Assembly (NCBI GenBank): GCA_041391385.1
Contig: JAWKOD010000002.1
Span: 372,001 to 436,000 of the forward strand
Direction of reading: 5' to 3'
DNA: 64,000 nt
Source: CANIGN01 sp041391385
GTDB lineage: Bacteria > Bdellovibrionota > UBA2428
Below are positions 36,197-44,999 of the stretch, one piece after another. The notes under the pieces are model-generated. The model was given only the letters and a program-made list of their open reading frames with translations, was not told the DNA's origin and did no database searches. Each line of letters begins with the position of its first letter. Position 1 is the first letter of the stretch. Both the position numbers and the translations under genes were made by a program.

Positions 36197-36616
36197 ATGG
36201 AAAAAACCTTTTCAATTATTAAACCCAATGCTGTAAACAAAAATGCAATTGGAGCTATTGTAGACCGTTTCGAGAAAAGCAACCTGCGCATTGTCGCAAT
36301 GAAAATGACTAAGCTCGATACAGCTAAAGCAGAAGGCTTTTATGCTGAACATAAAGAGCGTCCTTTTTTTGGATCTCTTGTAAGCTTTATGACAAGTGGG
36401 CCTGTTGTTCTTATGGTTCTTGAGGGCGAGAATGCTGTGTTGAAAAACCGCGAAATTATGGGGGCTACAAATCCTGCAAACGCGGCTCCTGGAACTATTC
36501 GTAAAGATTTTGCTGATAGCATCGAAGCAAACGCGGTTCATGGAAGTGACTCTCCTGAGTCGGCTGCTCGTGAGATTGCTTTTTTCTTTGAAACTCAAGA
36601 AATTCAAAATCGTTAA
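36197..36616 (+). CDS. ndk: Nucleoside diphosphate kinase
   Basis: A 139-residue enzyme beginning MEKTFSIIKPNAV, with the P-loop-equivalent GATNPANAAPGTIR and the phospho-histidine His115 in NAVHGSDSPE. It balances nucleoside triphosphates. The ATG at 36197 gives the universal N-terminus; the frame is open upstream. mdh follows 37 bases later. Confidence 0.96.
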   Translation: MEKTFSIIKPNAVNKNAIGAIVDRFEKSNLRIVAMKMTKLDTAKAEGFYAEHKERPFFGSLVSFMTSGPVVLMVLEGENAVLKNREIMGATNPANAAPGTIRKDFADSIEANAVHGSDSPESAAREIAFFFETQEIQNR

Positions 36617-36653
36617 TTTTGATATTAATTCTAAAGAAAGCTAAGGAGACGCT

Positions 36654-37634
36654 ATGACACAAAAAGAAGTTAGAGTTGCAGTAACAGGTGCTGCGGGACA
36701 AATTGGATATTCACTCTTATTTAGATTGGCGTCCGGAGACGTCTTTGGAAAAGATACAAAGGTTCATTTGCAACTTTTAGAGCTTGAGAGAGCTTTACCT
36801 GCACTTGAAGGTGTTGTTATGGAATTGCAAGACTGTGCTTTTCCTTGCTTAGCTTCTGTTAAAGCGACAAGTGAAATGGCAATCGCTTTTGAAAAAGTTG
36901 ATTGGGCCCTTTTAGTGGGTAGCGTTCCTCGCAAAGAGGGAATGGAGCGAGCTGATCTATTGAAGATCAATGGCGGTATATTTATCGATCAAGGAAAGAT
37001 TCTTTCTAAAGTTGCTAAACCTACAACTAAGGTTTTGGTTGTTGGAAACCCTTGCAACACGAATTCTTGGATTTGTAAAAAAGCAGCAGCAGGAGTGATT
37101 CCTGAGGAGAACTTTTTTGCAATGACTATGCTTGATCAAAACCGTGCAGTTACTCAACTTGCAATAAAAGCAGGAGTGACCGTAGACGACGTGAGTGATC
37201 TTGTAATTTGGGGAAATCATTCTCCCACGATGTATTCTGATTTTACGAATGCAAAAATTAAAGGGAAAAAAGTTACAGAAGTCATTCGTGACGAGAACTG
37301 GCTTAAAACTACGTTTCTAGAAACTGTAGGAAAAAGAGGGGCTGCAATTATTAAGGCTCGTGGTGCATCGTCTGCAGCTTCTGCAGCAAATGCCGTCATC
37401 GACACAGTAAAGGCTTTAACTTTCCCGAGCGATAAAGTATTTTCAGTCGCTATTTCCTCTAAGGGTGAATACGGAATTGAAAAGGGTTTGATGTTTAGTT
37501 ACCCCGTAAAATTTGATGGAACATCTTGTAAGGTTGTTGAGGGTTTAGAGTTAGATCCGTTTAGCCGAGAGAAACTACAAGTTACCGAAAAAGAACTTAA
37601 GGACGAAAAAGCAGCTGTAGAAGCTTTGCTCTAG
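36654..37634 (+). CDS. mdh: Malate dehydrogenase
   Basis: A 326-residue NAD-dependent malate dehydrogenase: Rossmann start VAVTGAAGQIGYSLLFRLAS, substrate-binding Arg in GSVPRKEGMERADLL, and catalytic His in VIWGNHSPTMYSDF. It matches the type with an N-terminal GAAGQIGY loop, found in many proteobacteria. Together with sucCD it supplies TCA-cycle steps. The upstream ribosome site is AAGGAG. Confidence 0.95.
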   Translation: MTQKEVRVAVTGAAGQIGYSLLFRLASGDVFGKDTKVHLQLLELERALPALEGVVMELQDCAFPCLASVKATSEMAIAFEKVDWALLVGSVPRKEGMERADLLKINGGIFIDQGKILSKVAKPTTKVLVVGNPCNTNSWICKKAAAGVIPEENFFAMTMLDQNRAVTQLAIKAGVTVDDVSDLVIWGNHSPTMYSDFTNAKIKGKKVTEVIRDENWLKTTFLETVGKRGAAIIKARGASSAASAANAVIDTVKALTFPSDKVFSVAISSKGEYGIEKGLMFSYPVKFDGTSCKVVEGLELDPFSREKLQVTEKELKDEKAAVEALL

Positions 37635-37690
37635 TTTTTTGCTGTTTAACTCTTATACGACTGTTTAAGTTTTGAATTGTTAATTCGTTT

Positions 37691-37716
37691 CCTGGGGCCT
37701 TGTCGAAGGTCTCAGG
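37691..37716 (+). terminator. Strong stem-loop after mdh
   Basis: CCTGGGGCCTT-GTCG-AAGGTCTCAGG folds as an 11-pair stem (two G-U pairs) with a four-base loop, 56 bases after the mdh stop and 49 bases before the next gene. No T run follows, so it may be a transcript-end stabiliser or a 5'-leader hairpin of the downstream gene. Confidence 0.45.
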
Positions 37717-37765
37717 AATTGAGCTCCCACCCGAAGAGAGCAATAATTGTAAAAGAGGGGGGAGT

Positions 37766-38767
37766 ATGAAAAAGCTAAAATATATTCACTATTGGCCTCT
37801 GCTCTTGGTGCTGTTTATGGCTGCCAAGTGTCCTAAAAGTTTAACAGGCCCCAATGCGGCAAATTCAAAGCGTCTTATTCCAGATAATTCAAGAAGAGAA
37901 ACGGGTGGGGATTCCATTACACGATTGAGTGGTGCAGATGATTGTCGGAAGATTGATCCAAGAGCTCAAAATATATTTATTCAATGGGGAAGAGATCGCA
38001 AGCGAGAGGGATATCCTCTTGATGTGGATTTAGCTGCAAAAATGTTAGGTGTTGCTTCGTGGGAATCAGGTGGCAGACGGGGCTTGGGGGTAACGAATAT
38101 TTCGCCCCACAGAGCTGAATCTTGTGGAAATGGAAAATGCGCTGGTGATGACGGGATTACTGAATCGCATGTGAGTGATGTAGAGGGGTATTTAAACAAT
38201 CCGTCTAAAAAGAAATTTATTAACCACCAAATGAATTTTGGTATGGGTCAACTCTCTCCTGATGTTTTTAATGGGTATCCTGCTGCGGTCACTCGATTGA
38301 AAGCTTTTGCGAGTAGGAGCAATCCTGATGAGGTTTTTGCAAGCTGTATAAGCGACATTGGCTTTACGGGAGACGATCATGGTGCGGTAAAAAATCAGTT
38401 GAGCTCATTGATGAATCGCCGTGATGAGATCGATTCGTGGGTTAGCATAGTAGGGCGTTATTCAAGAAAATTTGGCAGAGGTGAAAGTGCTGATCGGAGA
38501 GCTCGCGCTGCTTGTAATGCAGATCCTGCTTGCGTGGATGCTTCTTTGGGATTGGGGCGCTGGCTTTTGTATTGTCCTCGATTAAATTTAGAAGTTAAGG
38601 AAATTGTTTATAAATCGAATAAGAATTATTTTGCAAAATCGACTCGAAGAGCTCCGCCAGTTTGTCGTGAGACTTTGCAGGCGGAGATAAATAAATATCA
38701 ATACAACAATCCCGACTATTATTTTGTAGATAATGGTTCTCATAAATTACCTGGTGCTCTTTTGTGA
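37766..38767 (+). CDS. Secreted lysozyme/transglycosylase-like protein
   Basis: A 333-residue protein with a hydrophobic export signal (YWPLLLVLFMAAKC; the residue before Cys is Lys, so it is not a standard lipobox). The central region resembles lysozyme-fold transglycosylases: ASWESGG with a candidate catalytic Glu100, and NFGMGQLSP (157-165), similar to the G-x-MQ-x-xP motif. Several extra cysteines suggest disulfides. It could cut peptidoglycan, of the cell or of another bacterium. Family membership is inferred from these motifs only. GGGGGGAG precedes the ATG at 37766. Confidence 0.6.
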   Translation: MKKLKYIHYWPLLLVLFMAAKCPKSLTGPNAANSKRLIPDNSRRETGGDSITRLSGADDCRKIDPRAQNIFIQWGRDRKREGYPLDVDLAAKMLGVASWESGGRRGLGVTNISPHRAESCGNGKCAGDDGITESHVSDVEGYLNNPSKKKFINHQMNFGMGQLSPDVFNGYPAAVTRLKAFASRSNPDEVFASCISDIGFTGDDHGAVKNQLSSLMNRRDEIDSWVSIVGRYSRKFGRGESADRRARAACNADPACVDASLGLGRWLLYCPRLNLEVKEIVYKSNKNYFAKSTRRAPPVCRETLQAEINKYQYNNPDYYFVDNGSHKLPGALL

Positions 38768-39243
38768 AGCGGGTTTCTTTCCTTCTTTTATTCTTTTCGT
38801 TCATAGCAAATGCAATAAATATTCAAGACACGCTTTCTCAGTTAAAGCTTGGTAGAAGCAAGGGGAGGGTTTTTCTGTCAGGAGCCTATCATGCAAATGG
38901 GCATTTTAAGTGTGACAACGACTTTTTACAGGGAGGTAGGATTTCTTTTACTTTAGGTGCCGAAGACTATTCCTATACCTTGAGTGAGGTTCTTGGGAGT
39001 GATGACATTCTGATAAAAAAAATAGCTAACGAGAATGCTGTTTTAAGAGATGTCGCCTCTATGAACTCTAACAAATGGGTACTTAAAAAAACAAAAGATA
39101 AAGAAAGTAAGAAGTTAATCTTTTTACCAACTGTGAGTGATTCTCGTATTAAAAAAATTGAAATGGTTATAGATGACCTAAGCTCTTTAAAATCGATCTA
39201 CATAGATTTTGGTTCGCATAATTTGGCGTTTTTTGCCTCTTAG
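38764..39243 (+). CDS. Hypothetical secreted protein
   Basis: A 159-residue protein starting at GTG that overlaps the stop of the preceding wall-enzyme-like gene by four bases (GTGA). Signal peptide (residues ~1-17) then a beta-rich domain with one cysteine. Translational coupling suggests it works with the upstream protein, for example as a partner or inhibitor (inference). Family unknown. Confidence 0.65.
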   Translation: MKRVSFLLLFFSFIANAINIQDTLSQLKLGRSKGRVFLSGAYHANGHFKCDNDFLQGGRISFTLGAEDYSYTLSEVLGSDDILIKKIANENAVLRDVASMNSNKWVLKKTKDKESKKLIFLPTVSDSRIKKIEMVIDDLSSLKSIYIDFGSHNLAFFAS

Positions 39244-39351
39244 AGAGCTGCCAGATAGTTTTTTGACGCTTTTGTTGCTGCTTTAATTTTAGGCAAATTT
39301 TGAGACTAAAGCTTAGGCTTTACGCCTATGTAGCCGATTAGATAACACCAC

Positions 39352-40303
39352 ATGAGCGATCAAAATTTAAAAGATATTTGTGAGGAAATTTATCAAGTTA
39401 ATTTTGAGCCGTACTTGTTAGGGCGTAAAGATCTCTACTTAGGACTCATGTCGGCTTACTTTTCTAGAGGACACGTTCTTATAGAGGGGCCTCCAGGAAC
39501 AGCAAAAACTCTTATTGCAAAGCTACTCGCAAGAACTTTTTCAAAATCCTTTAAGAGAGTTCAGTTTACGGAAGATCTTTTGCCTAAGCAGGTTATAGGC
39601 TCCCATTATTGGCATAGTGGTAAGAATGAATATAAGTTTATGGCAGGCCCGTTGTTTTCTGAAATTATTTTAGCCGACGAGATTAACCGTGCTCCTCCAC
39701 GAACACAGTCGGCTTTTTTGGAAGCGATGGAAGAAAGACAGCTGTCTATAGAGGGAAATACTCTCGATTTAGGTGAGAACTTCTTTGTCGTAGCTACACA
39801 AAACCCCTCAGATTATGCCGGAACTCATCCGCTTCCCGATGTGCAGCTAGATCGTTTTATTTTTTCTTTTAGGCTTGCTCACGCCAATATGGATGAAGAA
39901 GTTTTAATTGTTCAAAAGCATTTAGATCACTTGTTACCTCCACAGCTAAATGGTTTAAAAACAATGGAGATAGACATGCCCGATATTCAAGCTTTAATTC
40001 AAGCAGTAACAGTTGATGAAGCGCGTATTGTTCAAGCTGCAAGAATAGTAAGGGCTACACGAGAGAATCCTTCTTTTGAACGAGAGCTAGTCTGAGGGCC
40101 ATATTGTCAATCATCAAGGAGCTCAGGCCCACGCCGCAATACAGGGCCTAACACAGGTTACAGAAGAGGACGTTGATGCTCTTATTGTCCCTGCTTTAAG
40201 ACACCGGGTTACGTTGAGTTCAGATGCAAAGGCGCAAGGACTAGACGTAGAAGACTTATTATTGACGCTTCGTGATTCTATGAAGCAAGCAAAGGCTGCT
40301 TAA
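39352..40303 (+). pseudogene. MoxR-family AAA+ ATPase gene with two frameshifts
   Basis: The reading is a MoxR/RavA-type ATPase: Walker A IEGPPGTAKT, Walker B ILADEINRAPPRTQ, sensor 1 VATQNP, then DVQLDRFIFS. After ENPSFER the frame meets a stop at 40093-40095. The expected continuation GASLRAILSIIKGAQAHAAIQG is present, but split between two other frames. One base is missing near 40084 and another near 40119-40121. Restoring both gives a normal 317-residue protein ending at 40303 (DVEDLLLTLRDSM). Such ATPases remodel partner complexes, often with VWA proteins. Both errors are in short G/A runs, so sequence error is likely. Confidence 0.85.
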
Positions 40304-40385
40304 GTTCAATTGTTAGTTTTGTGTTAAGGCTTTGCTCTTAAATCTCGTCAGCTAAATTTAAGCGATCTCATGTTAAACTGAATCT

Positions 40386-41162
40386 ATGCGGAGGCTAATT
40401 TCCTTTGTGATTTCTATTTCGATAGGTCTAGGGCCCTTGTACTCAAGCGAGTCTAAGGTTTCTGCGTGGAACAAAGATGCCATCACCCATCTCAAAACTC
40501 TTGAGAAAAAAGGAGTTGAATCTTATTTAAGCCAACTGGAAAAGGGGCTCGGCGAAGCACTTTTAGTGTCTGATGCTCAGTATCTTAGAAAAACTTTGGC
40601 AAAATCTTTTAAAGCATCACCTCCTTCTTTTCCAAAATTCTCGACTCAGGGCTCTGCTTTAATTTTTAAAATAGAAAATGGTGCAGTCTTAACCCTCGAG
40701 CAGGGTTCTGTGGATAGTGATGTATGGCTACTGAATAAGAAAGCTTTGATCGTTAAAGACAAATCAGTAGAAGAGATTGCTCATGATGCCTGGGATTTGC
40801 TTCGTGAAGAATACAAGCTTGGTCCTTACCCCGAAAAGAATACTAAAAATGCCCACAATGTTATTGAAAATATTTTTAATTTATTTTTGCCAAAAGCAGA
40901 AGCTTGGGTGGGTGCGGTTATTGCGATCGCCGTAGCTGTGGCTGTTATTGGTTCCGTCATCTATTATGTCCGTAAAACAACAAAAGCCTCTGAGAAAGCT
41001 ATTCGTCAGGTGGGTAATTCTACTGCTCGCGGTATTGATAAAGTCTCTGATGCAGCAGCAAATGCTGTAAATAGAGTCGGTAATTCAGCTGCCACTGCTG
41101 TGGATAAAGCAGGTGATCTCACAGATGCCGCTACTGAAGCCGTTAACTCACACGCAAACTAA
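40386..41162 (+). CDS. Hypothetical membrane protein with repetitive C-terminus
   Basis: A 258-residue protein with a signal peptide (to ~20), a soluble domain, one hydrophobic helix (WVGAVIAIAVAVAVIGSVIYYV, about 177-198) and a C-terminal helical tail with a loose ~11-residue repeat (AIRQVGNSTARGIDKVSDAAANAVNRVGNSAATAVDKAGD). The tail resembles extended apolipoprotein/LEA-like helices. No known family. The MoxR-like gene is 82 bases upstream. Confidence 0.6.
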   Translation: MRRLISFVISISIGLGPLYSSESKVSAWNKDAITHLKTLEKKGVESYLSQLEKGLGEALLVSDAQYLRKTLAKSFKASPPSFPKFSTQGSALIFKIENGAVLTLEQGSVDSDVWLLNKKALIVKDKSVEEIAHDAWDLLREEYKLGPYPEKNTKNAHNVIENIFNLFLPKAEAWVGAVIAIAVAVAVIGSVIYYVRKTTKASEKAIRQVGNSTARGIDKVSDAAANAVNRVGNSAATAVDKAGDLTDAATEAVNSHAN

Positions 41163-41207
41163 TAGTGTCTAATGTTAAAACAATTTCTCATTTTGACTGA
41201 CTAGGTT

Positions 41208-41280
41208 TTTTTCACTTTGTTTAGATGTGAAAAACAATTGGTCATAAAAAAGAAAGTGTAGGGAATAGTATACACTTTCT
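41208..41280. terminator. Two tandem stem-loops between genes
   Basis: TTTTTCAC (41208-41215)/GTGAAAAA (41227-41234) with an 11-base loop, then AGAAAGTGTA (41251-41260)/TACACTTTCT (41271-41280) with a 10-base loop and a T-rich tail. The second, a perfect 10-bp stem, is a plausible terminator of the preceding gene on the plus strand, ending 48 bases before the next start. Confidence 0.55.
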
Positions 41281-41328
41281 CGGTTTGTTCTTTGCTTATT
41301 TAAGTTTTTGTTAAGAGATAATAAAGAT

Positions 41329-42294
41329 ATGAAAGTTTATAAAAGAGGGAATTTTTTCTTCGTTTTTCTTATAACGATTCTTTTAAGTTCTTGTGCAGGC
41401 TCTCTTCAACTGATGTCTCAGCGCAATGTAAATTCTCCTTATGGAAAGCACTTCCAACTTCTAAGCGGAAATTATACGCATTCTGGACACAGAGGCTTTC
41501 AGTGTTCTGCTTTGGCAGAGTTTACACAAAAGTTAAGGCAGGGCGATCGAGGAGATTGTCAGAATGGGCATCCGGTTCCTGCTTTTAATGGAGATGTTTT
41601 AAATGAGGCCGCTAGGATTCCTGCTGGAGGTGGTTATGAGTACCGTGCAAGACATGGGGGCTACCCAACAAACCAAAGTATTGATATCTGCGGCAAGCAA
41701 GTCGTAAGAGGCGGGCCTGTGAGTCACTGCTCGATGTCCTATTATTTGCCAGCAGTAAGGGCTATGGAGTCGAAGGGGTACTTTAAGCAACTTGGATTAT
41801 GTAATACAGAGCAAAGTAGATTGCGAGGATACTTGGGCTTAGAGAGTAGGCTTTATAGCGTATCAAACAATAATGATACGCAGTGGGGAAATATTGTTCA
41901 AAGGTACGGCATGGGTCGTGTGATTGTAAGTACTCCTAACGAGGCTGAGCTTAAAAGGAGTGCATGTCAGGGAGATGCGTTGAGTTTTAGTCGAAAATCA
42001 GGAACCGGACATCAGGGAACATATCTAGGCGTGAAAGATGGAATGATTTATTGGTGGGGTGCAAACCGAACAACTAATGGTTGGGGTGTAGATTGTTATC
42101 CCATGAGTCAGCTTTCATCTGGGGATTTTGCTGTTTCTCGAATTACAGCTCCGCAAAACATTGTAAATGCACTTCCTGGCTATCAGGCTCCTAGGATTAT
42201 AGAGGATCAAAAAAGTCCGTTCTATTTTGTAGATAGCGATAGAAATCGCAGCGTCTCCCCAATAGATGCGCATAGAAGAATGGACGCGACTTAA
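41329..42294 (+). CDS. NlpC/P60-like lipoprotein (candidate peptidoglycan peptidase)
   Basis: A 321-residue lipoprotein: the signal ends in ITILLSSC (Cys at 22). The mature part has a papain-like layout. A candidate nucleophile is Cys59 in FQCSALAEF, and the later QGDALSFSRKSGTGHQGTYLG matches the NlpC/P60 pattern with His228. Between them lies an atypical ~150-residue insert with several cysteines. NlpC/P60 enzymes cut peptide stems of peptidoglycan. Start at 41329 is chosen because it begins the signal. The assignment is motif-based; a CHAP-type amidase is an alternative. Confidence 0.55.
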   Translation: MKVYKRGNFFFVFLITILLSSCAGSLQLMSQRNVNSPYGKHFQLLSGNYTHSGHRGFQCSALAEFTQKLRQGDRGDCQNGHPVPAFNGDVLNEAARIPAGGGYEYRARHGGYPTNQSIDICGKQVVRGGPVSHCSMSYYLPAVRAMESKGYFKQLGLCNTEQSRLRGYLGLESRLYSVSNNNDTQWGNIVQRYGMGRVIVSTPNEAELKRSACQGDALSFSRKSGTGHQGTYLGVKDGMIYWWGANRTTNGWGVDCYPMSQLSSGDFAVSRITAPQNIVNALPGYQAPRIIEDQKSPFYFVDSDRNRSVSPIDAHRRMDAT

Positions 42295-42315
42295 CTCAGG
42301 CGCTATAAATTTCTT

Positions 42316-43254
42316 ATGCTCCCCGCATTTCAAAAGCTCTCAGAGCATAAGTTTATGTGTGCTTATATTGCACCTACTGGAAGAGTTGCGGAGCTTAAAG
42401 ATGAAATTAAGAAGACAATTTTTGAGAAAGATAGCTTTCTTTTAAGCGACAAGCCCTTAAGGAAGTCATATTGGGCTCAAAACATATGGCAAGACATTAA
42501 GGTTGAAAAAATTGAATCTATTAAGAAGGCAGCTTCTTTTTTAGAGTCACTTCAGCGCAATTGGTGGCATTATCCTTTAAGTAATGTTCGTAGAACAAAA
42601 CTCATTCAAGAGTTGCTACCAAGAATCAAAAGTCGTCCTTTAGCTTTTCCGTTTCAAATTCCACAAAGCCCTTTGGGTGCGTTTGCTCTTCTTTCTGAAA
42701 ATGAACTTATTTATTCTGCAAAATGCCAATCCTTCATGCCCAATGGAGAGTTTGTTTTTGCTGAGCCTAAATATAAGGTTCCGAGTGAAGCCTACACCAA
42801 GCTATGGGAGGCGTTAGTTCGTATGGGCGAATGGCCTCAACCGGGTGATTTTTGTGTAGATTTGGGGAGTTGTCCTGGGTCGTGGACACAAGCACTTCTC
42901 AAGTTGGGCGCGCGTGTCTTGAGTGTTGATACAGCGGAGATTGAACTTGATCCCACAAGGGACTTAGAGTTTTTAAAGAAAGATGCTTTTAAACTTAATC
43001 CTGCAGAAATTAAAAATCCTTCATGGATTTGCTCAGATATAATTTGTTATCCAGATAAACTCTATACGCTTGCAGTTGAGTGGAGAAAAGCACACCCAAA
43101 AGCTAATTTTATTTTTACTCTTAAGTTTCAAGGCAAGTGGGATCGTGTAACAGTTGATCGCTTTAGGCAAATTCCCAATTCACAAGTTGTTCATTTGTTT
43201 AATAATAAACATGAGCTTTGCTGGATGTCGGGTCCAAAGATTACTCAAATCTAA
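42316..43254 (+). CDS. RlmM-like ribose 2'-O-methyltransferase
   Basis: A 312-residue protein with an FtsJ/RrmJ-type SAM domain in the C-terminal half: VDLGSCPGSWTQALLKLGARVLSVD (SAM site), ICSDIICYP, FTLKFQGKWD and the late NKHELCW. Together with Lys near the start of the domain these give the K-D-K-E tetrad of 2'-O-methyltransferases. The layout matches RlmM, which methylates C2498 of 23S rRNA, but the protein is shorter than E. coli RlmM. It converges with and overlaps the prepilin gene by 14 bases. Confidence 0.75.
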   Translation: MLPAFQKLSEHKFMCAYIAPTGRVAELKDEIKKTIFEKDSFLLSDKPLRKSYWAQNIWQDIKVEKIESIKKAASFLESLQRNWWHYPLSNVRRTKLIQELLPRIKSRPLAFPFQIPQSPLGAFALLSENELIYSAKCQSFMPNGEFVFAEPKYKVPSEAYTKLWEALVRMGEWPQPGDFCVDLGSCPGSWTQALLKLGARVLSVDTAEIELDPTRDLEFLKKDAFKLNPAEIKNPSWICSDIICYPDKLYTLAVEWRKAHPKANFIFTLKFQGKWDRVTVDRFRQIPNSQVVHLFNNKHELCWMSGPKITQI

Positions 43255-44848
43255 CAACAGTAGCCGTTATGCGCATGTTTATATTGTTCACTAACTCATA
43301 ATCAGTCATTGTTGTAGTTGCGCCTTCTACATCTTTAACTTGAACCCATTTGGCGGAAGGTTTCTTCCCTTTTTTGTATCCTGCGTTGTAGGTATCGTCT
43401 GAGAAGCAACTCTTATATAATAACACAGAGTATGGCTTCCACCCTGGGCCCGTGCTTTGGCAGTCTGCATAGCTGCTTCGAGATGCAATCCACACTTCTT
43501 GATTAATCGGAAAAGTAACGACAGCTTGTTTGACTACAGCCCATGAGCTTGGTTTTCCTTTGTAGACAAAAAACTTAATGACTTTTTTTGTAGGTTTAAA
43601 GCATACGCCTGCTTTAAGCGTATATCCATCAATACAGTCTTTTGTTTTTCTTTCTTCTCTTAATGGGTTTGTGTTCGGAACAAGACGAAAGCTCGATTCG
43701 ACAGAGCAAGGTACGCCACTGATATTTGGAAGGGGGTTGTTGCAAAGTTTGTATTCGTAAATAAAATGATCGGATTTCTTTTTATCAATTTTAAGTGGCC
43801 CCCATTTTCCATCAATAGGACAGGGATGAGTGTTACAAGCCTGAGTTTCGTTTTGACCGTCTGAACAAGCAGAATCACAATAATTTGTTACGCTGTATTG
43901 GCAGCTGCGAGATTGAGTTCCACCTTCACATGTTGCCGAGCAGGTACTCCACGGTCCCCATCCGTCTCCATTATTAGGTATTGTGGGATTACAACACTTA
44001 GCATTTTTTACAATCCAACCCTCTTGGCTGCATATAATTGATGGCTCATCATTGCAGACGATGTTTTCGCCCTCCATGCTTGCAGTTGTCCCCGCTGGGC
44101 AGCTACTTACACTTGAAGAAGAGTCACCTGCAACGAGGCGAGCATTTGAGTTTTGAAAGTCATATCCCATAGCGAGATCAAAGAGTTTATTTGTGTTGCT
44201 TCCGTTGAGTGGTGAGCACTCAACAGTTCCTTTATCAAAATTGATTCCCGTTGCGCTATTACAGTTAGAGGCGAGTGTTCTGACTAAGCCGACTTCTTTT
44301 CTTGCGCTGTAAAGAGATTCTGCTTTAAGTGGAGGAACTGCACTCAGGATTTGTAAAAGACTTGAATTACTCGCGGTTGGAGATATTTCTACTTGGTTTA
44401 AAAATTTTACTCCTGAGCAAGAATTTGATTGGCAGAGAATTTCCCATTCTGCAGAAACCTGAATAGGGCAGTTTGTTCCCGTGCACGGTTCTCCGTTGAG
44501 AGCATACTCTCCACGTAGCATGGCGTTCAGCGTAGCAGCCTGGCTGTCTGAGTTGGGAAATATAGGTTGTCCCGTATTGAAAAGTTCACAATTTGTTCCT
44601 TTAGATTTAAAGCAATCTTCAAGACCTGCTTGCGTCGCAAGATATGAGTCGAGGTAATAAAGTTCAAACCTTTTAGATGCAGCTTGGGAGTGAACTAGGA
44701 GTTGGCTCATGACGGCTTTTACTTCTGCTATTTTTTTTTGTTGAGCTTGAACTTTTACAATTTGGCTAAGGAGCATTGCAAAGGTTCCTAAGAGCCCAAC
44801 GCCAATAAGGATTTCAACCATAGTGAAACCCTTCCTAGAAAAAGCCAT
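43241..44848 (-). CDS. Large prepilin-like protein with a thrombospondin type 1 domain
   Basis: A 535-residue protein with a type III/IV prepilin leader: RKG then FTMVEILIGVGLLG (cleavage after Gly7, Glu at mature position 5) and a ~24-residue hydrophobic helix. About 280 residues of Cys-containing ectodomain follow. Then comes a clear TSP1 domain (about 297-343) with WGPWSTCSATC, GGTQSR, C316 and the closing CNTHPCP. A ~190-residue C-terminal domain has more paired cysteines. Normal pilins are 130-200 residues. It may be a minor (tip) pilin presenting an adhesin. It lies just after tRNA-Tyr on the same strand. Confidence 0.88.
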   Translation of the reverse strand: MAFSRKGFTMVEILIGVGLLGTFAMLLSQIVKVQAQQKKIAEVKAVMSQLLVHSQAASKRFELYYLDSYLATQAGLEDCFKSKGTNCELFNTGQPIFPNSDSQAATLNAMLRGEYALNGEPCTGTNCPIQVSAEWEILCQSNSCSGVKFLNQVEISPTASNSSLLQILSAVPPLKAESLYSARKEVGLVRTLASNCNSATGINFDKGTVECSPLNGSNTNKLFDLAMGYDFQNSNARLVAGDSSSSVSSCPAGTTASMEGENIVCNDEPSIICSQEGWIVKNAKCCNPTIPNNGDGWGPWSTCSATCEGGTQSRSCQYSVTNYCDSACSDGQNETQACNTHPCPIDGKWGPLKIDKKKSDHFIYEYKLCNNPLPNISGVPCSVESSFRLVPNTNPLREERKTKDCIDGYTLKAGVCFKPTKKVIKFFVYKGKPSSWAVVKQAVVTFPINQEVWIASRSSYADCQSTGPGWKPYSVLLYKSCFSDDTYNAGYKKGKKPSAKWVQVKDVEGATTTMTDYELVNNINMRITATVVRFE

Positions 44849-44900
44849 GTAATAACATCGGGATTTTTGACGGAAAATTGATTTATTAACAGAATCTTAA

Positions 44901-44986
44901 TGGTGGAGAGTGAAGGATTCGAACCTTCGAAGGCAAAAGCCAGCAGATTTACAGTCTGCCCCGGTTGGCCACTTCGGTAACTCTCC
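44901..44986 (-). tRNA. tRNA-Tyr (GTA)
   Basis: 86 bases with encoded CCA. The acceptor stem GGAGAGT pairs with ACTCTCC. The anticodon GTA (44950-44952 on the plus strand as TAC) sits in a good stem, a long class II variable arm is present, and the T-loop is TTCGAATC. All arms fold cleanly. Confidence 0.95.
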
Positions 44987-44999
44987 ATCTGCTTGAATC

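Noticed and set aside
37766..42294. A new defence or secretion system around the MoxR ATPase
   Set aside because: No nuclease, VWA partner, toxin or secretion-apparatus gene is present, so only a loose wall-enzyme cluster can be supported.
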